In this document: in pieces, positions 60,425 to 64,000 of the stretch
Layout of the letters: each line of letters begins with the position of its first letter
Position numbering within the stretch: position 1 is the first letter of the stretch
Origin: Prorocentrum cordatum
Lineage: Eukaryota; Sar; Dinophyceae; Prorocentrales; Prorocentraceae
DNA length: 64,000 nt
Assembly: GCA_963575745.1 (NCBI GenBank)
Contig: CAUYUJ010000898.1
Location: 5,001-69,000, forward strand
Direction: 5' to 3'
The notes under the pieces: model-generated
Databases searched by the model: none
What the model was told of the DNA's origin: nothing
Seen by the model: only the letters and a program-made list of their open reading frames with translations
Translations under genes and position numbers: made by a program

Positions 60425-61040
60425 GCGCGCCTCAGAGCGGGAAAAATACGAAAACACGGTGGCTTAAACGACCCAGAGAGGGGCAAGCGTGAAAACATCT
60501 GGGTTCCAAACGCTCCAGAGCGGGACAAGCGTGAAAGCACATGGGCTCCGAACGCCCCAAAGCGGGACGAACGTGAAAACGCGTGGAATCTTGACGCCCC
60601 AGAGCTGGACGAGCGTGAAAACACATGTCCCTAACTCCCCAGGACGGGAAAAGCATGAAAACCCATAGCTCCTGACGCCCGAGGGAGGGTTAAAGCGTGA
60701 AGACACATGGGTTCCTAACGCCCCAAAGCAGGACAAGCGAGAAACCACGTGGGTCCGGAGCGGGACGAGCGTGAAGACACATGGAAAATACATGGTGTCC
60801 TGACGCCCCAGCGCGGGACAAGCGTGAAAACACGTAGGTTCCTGACGCCCCAGATCTGGGCATGCGTGGAAACATGTGGACCCGAACGCCTCAGAGCGGG
60901 ACAAGCCTGAACGCACCTGGGCCCCTGACGTCCCAGAGCGCGACCAGCGCGAAACCGTTTGGGACTCCCGACGCCCCAGATCGGGACAGGCTTGAAAACA
61001 CGTGGGTCCCTGACGCCCCAGAGGGGGACGGCGTATGCCC
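60425..61040. repeat. ~43-bp minisatellite, about thirteen units
   Basis: Unit words: ACGCCCCAGAGCGGGACAAG, CGTGAAAACACATGGG, TTCCTG. Units shorten or lengthen by up to 15 bases. The Ser/Arg/Phe-rich minus frame is a by-product. Confidence 0.93.
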
Positions 61041-61240
61041 CATCCCCCCTTGGCGCCTCCCCCGGCCCGTCCCCGGTCGCGCGCCCTGGCTTGTCCCCGG
61101 CGCGTTCCCGGCCCGTTACGGGGCGCGTCCGTTGCCACGTCCTTTGACGCGTCCCCCGGCGCGCCCCCGAGTGCGCCCCCGGCACCTTCTGTGGCGCGTC
61201 CACGCGCCCTGCGCAGCGTGTCTCGCGCCTTGCCCCGCTT
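61041..61240. repeat. GGCGCGTCCCC degenerate repeat
   Basis: GCGTCCCCGGC, GGCGCGTTCCC and GGCGCGTCC words at 10-20-base intervals. Same kind as 61660-61960. Confidence 0.75.
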
Positions 61241-61355
61241 CGGAACTGAGTTGGATCTCGAGCTCGAGCTGATTGAGTGCCCCACGCGTTTCGACTGCAG
61301 CCAGCTTTGGGCCAGCTGTGCGCTCGGGCAGCTCGCCCTCGAGATCCAAACCATG
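61241..61355. repeat. Foldback around GGATCTCGAG
   Basis: TTGGATCTCGAGCTCGAGCT near 61252-61271 pairs in part with CAGCTCGCCCTCGAGATCCA at 61329-61348. Stem of about 18 with mismatches, loop of about 60 bases. Confidence 0.65.
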
Positions 61356-61659
61356 TCGGTCCGGTTTCGGATGCCAGCGGCGGCCTGATCCTCCACACGA
61401 TTGAGCACAAGGGAATTCATCGCGCCATGACGCACTTCATTTCGAGCACGGCATTGCACAGCATAATCATGGCACGGTACTTCACGATCGATACCTTCAG
61501 CACTGCAAGAGCCTGTCGCCCAATCAAGCGTCTTGAAAATACAGCTATGCCTCGGTCGATCATGTATGTAAGACAATACAGAAACCGCGTACTTTCAGCG
61601 CACCTTCGAAGTACCTTCAACGAATGTGTCTGACATACCTTCAGAGTACCTCGGCACAC
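61356..61659. other. Unassigned DNA
   Basis: Balanced composition, no repeats, short frames on both strands. Nothing recognised. Confidence 0.35.
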
Positions 61660-61965
61660 CTTCGGCATACCGTCGGCACGTCCCCCGGCGCGTCGCCTAG
61701 CGCGTTCCCTGGCACGTTCCGTGGCGCGGCCCGCGGCGCGTGCCCCTGGCACGACGCGCGGCGCGCCACCTGGCACGTCCCCTGGCACGTCCACTGGCAC
61801 GTTTCGTGGCGCGCCCCCTTGGTACGTCCCGCGGTGCGTTCTCATGGCACGTTTCCTGGCACGTCCCCTGGCGCGTCCCTTGGGACGTTCCGCGGCGCGA
61901 CCACCTGGCGACGCGTCCCGTGGCACGTTCCTTGGCGCGTCCCCTGGCTCATCGCTGCGGCACTA
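61660..61965. repeat. ~11-12-bp GGC(A/G)CGTCCCCT minisatellite
   Basis: CTGGCACGTCC, CTGGCGCGTCC and CGTGGCGCG follow one another some twenty-five times. The A/G difference in GGCACG/GGCGCG is mixed throughout. Confidence 0.92.
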
Positions 61966-62509
61966 CGTGGCACGGCACAGCGCAGCGGAGCACAACACAG
62001 CCCCTGGCACAGTATCATCAGCATCGATATCTTCAGCACTGCCACTTCCCGTCGCCCGAGTGAGGTCATTAGAATCGTTTCCTTGCTTTGCAGCTCTCCC
62101 TCCCGTTCCGGGCTCGTGGGCCGATCATGTTCTAGACAGCGCAGCACTTCAAACAAGTCTGTGGAGGAGTCTCTGACATCATCCACCTGGCGTCTCCGAC
62201 AATGAACATAATCTCACACTATCTCACGGCCTCACCCCCCTCCACTTTGATTTGGAAGCGGCATGCAAAATACAAACAAAAAAACGCTCCCAATCCAGCG
62301 TGGCTGTGCCGATGCCGCCAGGTTCCGAGGTTATCCTTCCGATCCAGGCAGGGAGAAGGAAGGAGGAGGAGGAGGAGGAGGAGAAAGACGAGAACGAAGA
62401 GAAGGACGAGAGGGAAGGATCCGGAAAGAAGTGAAAAAGGATGAGAATGGACGAAAGAGAATAGCGTGTGATTACCGAGTAGGCGTAACTCACCTGGAAC
62501 GACTAATGC
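61966..62509. other. Unassigned DNA with a GGA patch
   Basis: Non-repetitive except for GAAGGAGGAGGAGG at 62351-62390. No gene recognised. Confidence 0.35.
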
Positions 62510-63065
62510 ACACAGTGCCAAACTCTTCGCATGCCGAACTACGGTGCCATAATCTTCCAATGCGAAACTCCTGCGGTGCCGAACTCATCTTGTTGCCGAA
62601 CTTCTCCGATGCCATACTCCTCCGGTGCCATACCCCTCCAGTGCGAAACTCCTGCGGTGTCATACTCCTCTGGTGCCATACTCCTCCAGTGCGAAACTCC
62701 TGCGGTACCTAACTCATCCGGTGCCTAACCCATCCGGTGCCTAACTCATCTGGTGCCTAACCTAACTCATCCGGTGCCTAACTCATCCGGGGCCTAGCTC
62801 CTCCGGAGCCTAACTCGTCCAATGCCTCACTCATCCTGTGCCTAACTCATCTGGTACCTCATCTGGTGCCTCATTCATTCGACTCCTACCCCATCTGATG
62901 CCTGACTCATCCGGTGCCTACCTCATCCTGTGCCGAATTAATATGGTGTCTCATTCATCCGGGTTAACTCACTCGTCTGGTGACTGACTCCTCCGGGCTA
63001 ACTCATCTGGTGACTAAGTCATCCAGTCTAATTTATCCGGTCGCGGTTCACCCGAATGAGTCGGA
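62510..63065. repeat. CTCCGGTGCC / TCATCCGGTGCC minisatellite
   Basis: Starts with GCGAAACTCCTGCGGTGCC-type units of about 19-20 bases (62530-62710), then the 14-17-base CTAACTCATCCGGTGCC unit shared with 56760-57265. Confidence 0.92.
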
Positions 63066-63109
63066 GCGGATGAGACGCCATCGGATGAATCAGCCAGTCC
63101 CCGTATGCC

Positions 63110-63290
63110 TCCTACATCGCGGTGACTACACACCCCCTGGCGGCCCTCCTTAGGGGTGCCTAAGTGCTTCGCCTGCTACATCGCCATGATCATGGGGCTC
63201 TGAAAAGGGAGGCGTCGGAGGTGGAAACACACTCACACACACTCTCCTCGCTCGAGACATCCGCAAAATCTGGGCGACAAGTGAGATGCC
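63110..63290 (+). repeat. CTCGAGACATCC-type dispersed block
   Basis: CCCTGGCGGCCCTCCTTAGG, GGTGCCTAAGTGCTTCGCCT, CTCGCTCGAGACATCCGCAA and AATCTGGGCG relate it to 56560-56735 and to the blocks at 34.5-35.7 kb. Confidence 0.65.
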
Positions 63291-63379
63291 TGCTAAATCG
63301 ATGCGACCATGAGCCGCAGGTGCAAGATCACTCGACACGGAGGTCTCCACAAGTGCATGCGATGTCCTGGCACTGCCTG

Positions 63380-63580
63380 CTACGAGCCGTCGACGGTGGC
63401 GGCGGCGGAAGGCGGCCTCCGCAGCTCGACCAGGATCTCCTTGCGCTCGGCGCCGCAGCGTCGCAGCGCCGACCGCAGCTCGAGCAGGTCCGCAAGCTGC
63501 AGCGTCTGGCAGACAGCCACCTCCGCGCGCGCGCGATGGGGAGGGAGGCGTGGGGGTGGAGGACTACGATGACGATCCTC
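63380..63580 (-). CDS. Probable terminal exon, unidentified protein
   Basis: The minus-strand frame gives RAEVAVCQTLQLADLLELRS, ALRRCGAERKEILVELRRPP and SAAATVDGS, then TAG near 63382-63380. Leucine-rich helix with heptad-like spacing and very high GC3, consistent with a C-terminal helical segment. The upstream border is probably just 3' of the CCT array at 63585-63652, which would lie in an intron. No family recognised. Confidence 0.5.
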   Translation of the reverse strand, partial: EDRHRSPPPPRLPPHRARAEVAVCQTLQLADLLELRSALRRCGAERKEILVELRRPPSAAATVDGS

Positions 63581-63584
63581 GATC

Positions 63585-63652
63585 CTCATCCTCCTCCTCC
63601 TCCTCCTCCTCCCCCTCCTCCTCCTCCTCCTCCTCCTCCTCCTCCTCGCTCT
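63585..63652. repeat. (CCT)n microsatellite in a probable intron
   Basis: CCT triplets between two minus-strand exon candidates. Confidence 0.94.
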
Positions 63653-63654
63653 AA

Positions 63655-63957
63655 CTATGGCGTGAGACCACGCTCTGACATGTGACGACGCTCCAGACAG
63701 CGCAGGGCATCATGTCGCGCTCTTAGTGTGCCAGGGGGCACGGAGGCGCCGCCGTTGCCGTCGTCGTCGTCGTCGTCGCCCTCGTCGCCCTCGTCGTCGT
63801 GGCCTGGCGAGTCAATGCGGCGACGGGGGACTTTTCGACGCTGTGATTTTACATAGGCACGGGAGCTTCTCGCATACGTTTGCGGGCAATCGAGTTTTTT
63901 TACACGTGGTGCTTTGCGGGAGCGGCTGGCGTAAGCCACGGAGCAGGGTCGCTGCAT
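63655..63957 (-). CDS. Probable exon with an ATG, unidentified basic/acidic protein
   Basis: ATG at 63957 opens MQRPCSVAYASRSRKAPRVK, KLDCPQTYARSSRAYVKSQR and RKVPRRRIDSPGHDDEGDEG, followed by an Asp run (from a CGT/CGA microsatellite) and a helix (LRARHDALRCLERRHMSERG). The basic N-terminus followed by an acidic run suggests a nuclear protein, but this is inference. The true donor may precede the in-frame stop at 63655. It may continue upstream beyond the window. Confidence 0.45.
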   Translation of the reverse strand: MQRPCSVAYASRSRKAPRVKKLDCPQTYARSSRAYVKSQRRKVPRRRIDSPGHDDEGDEGDDDDDDGNGGASVPPGTLRARHDALRCLERRHMSERGLTP

Positions 63958-64000
63958 CGTGCGTAAAACCGTTCGACCTAATTCTTCAATGTTTTAACGA

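Overview
This is nuclear DNA from a eukaryote, almost certainly a dinoflagellate. Nothing in it looks bacterial, viral or plastid. The strongest evidence is at 34149-34162 (minus strand). There a 14-nt piece of the dinoflagellate 22-nt spliced leader (CATTTTGGCTCAAG) sits at the 5' end of a GC-rich open reading frame. That ORF ends in a short A-tract and is bounded by a 13-bp target-site duplication. Supporting evidence: GC-rich exons with strong third-position G/C, introns that may use non-GT donors, decayed non-LTR retroelement pieces (RT C-terminus at 11.3-11.7 kb, RNase H at 16.0-16.5 kb), and an overwhelming load of simple and tandem repeats. The genus cannot be decided from this window.

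Layout. 0-9.8 kb: long (CCT)n, (CAT)n and (CAT/CAG)n arrays alternating with copies of a composite dispersed repeat. 9.8-13.1 kb: low-complexity GC-rich DNA, a LINE RT relic and a 90-bp satellite. 13.2-13.9 kb: a probable minus-strand exon for a membrane protein beside an element with terminal inverted repeats (TIRs). 14.5-24.4 kb: CCT arrays, an RNase H relic, purine tracts, possible exons around a second TIR element, and a CGT/CAT array flanked by direct repeats. 24.4-32.9 kb: mostly unassigned, with CA, CCT, CT/AG and TA arrays. 33.0-34.2 kb: the retroposed gene inside a satellite. 34.4-43.3 kb: several tandem-repeat families. 45.4-54.9 kb: the gene-rich part, all minus strand, with a BLES03/C11orf68-like (DUF1917) gene and a multi-exon gene that starts with an F-box-like segment. 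The introns and spacers here hold at least six families of short TIR or foldback elements, resembling introner elements. 55-63.3 kb: satellites, including one whose units carry a conserved palindrome. 63.4-63.96 kb: two probable minus-strand exons.

There is no operon logic. Coding sequence is a small minority of the window. All credible host exons are on the minus strand, which fits the unidirectional gene arrangement usual in dinoflagellates. Exon borders are inferred by eye from reading frame, GC-rich third positions, pyrimidine tracts and splice dinucleotides, so most are approximate. No promoter, terminator, tRNA, rRNA, CRISPR array or origin could be supported. Most very long open frames are translations of trinucleotide microsatellites and are not reported as genes.
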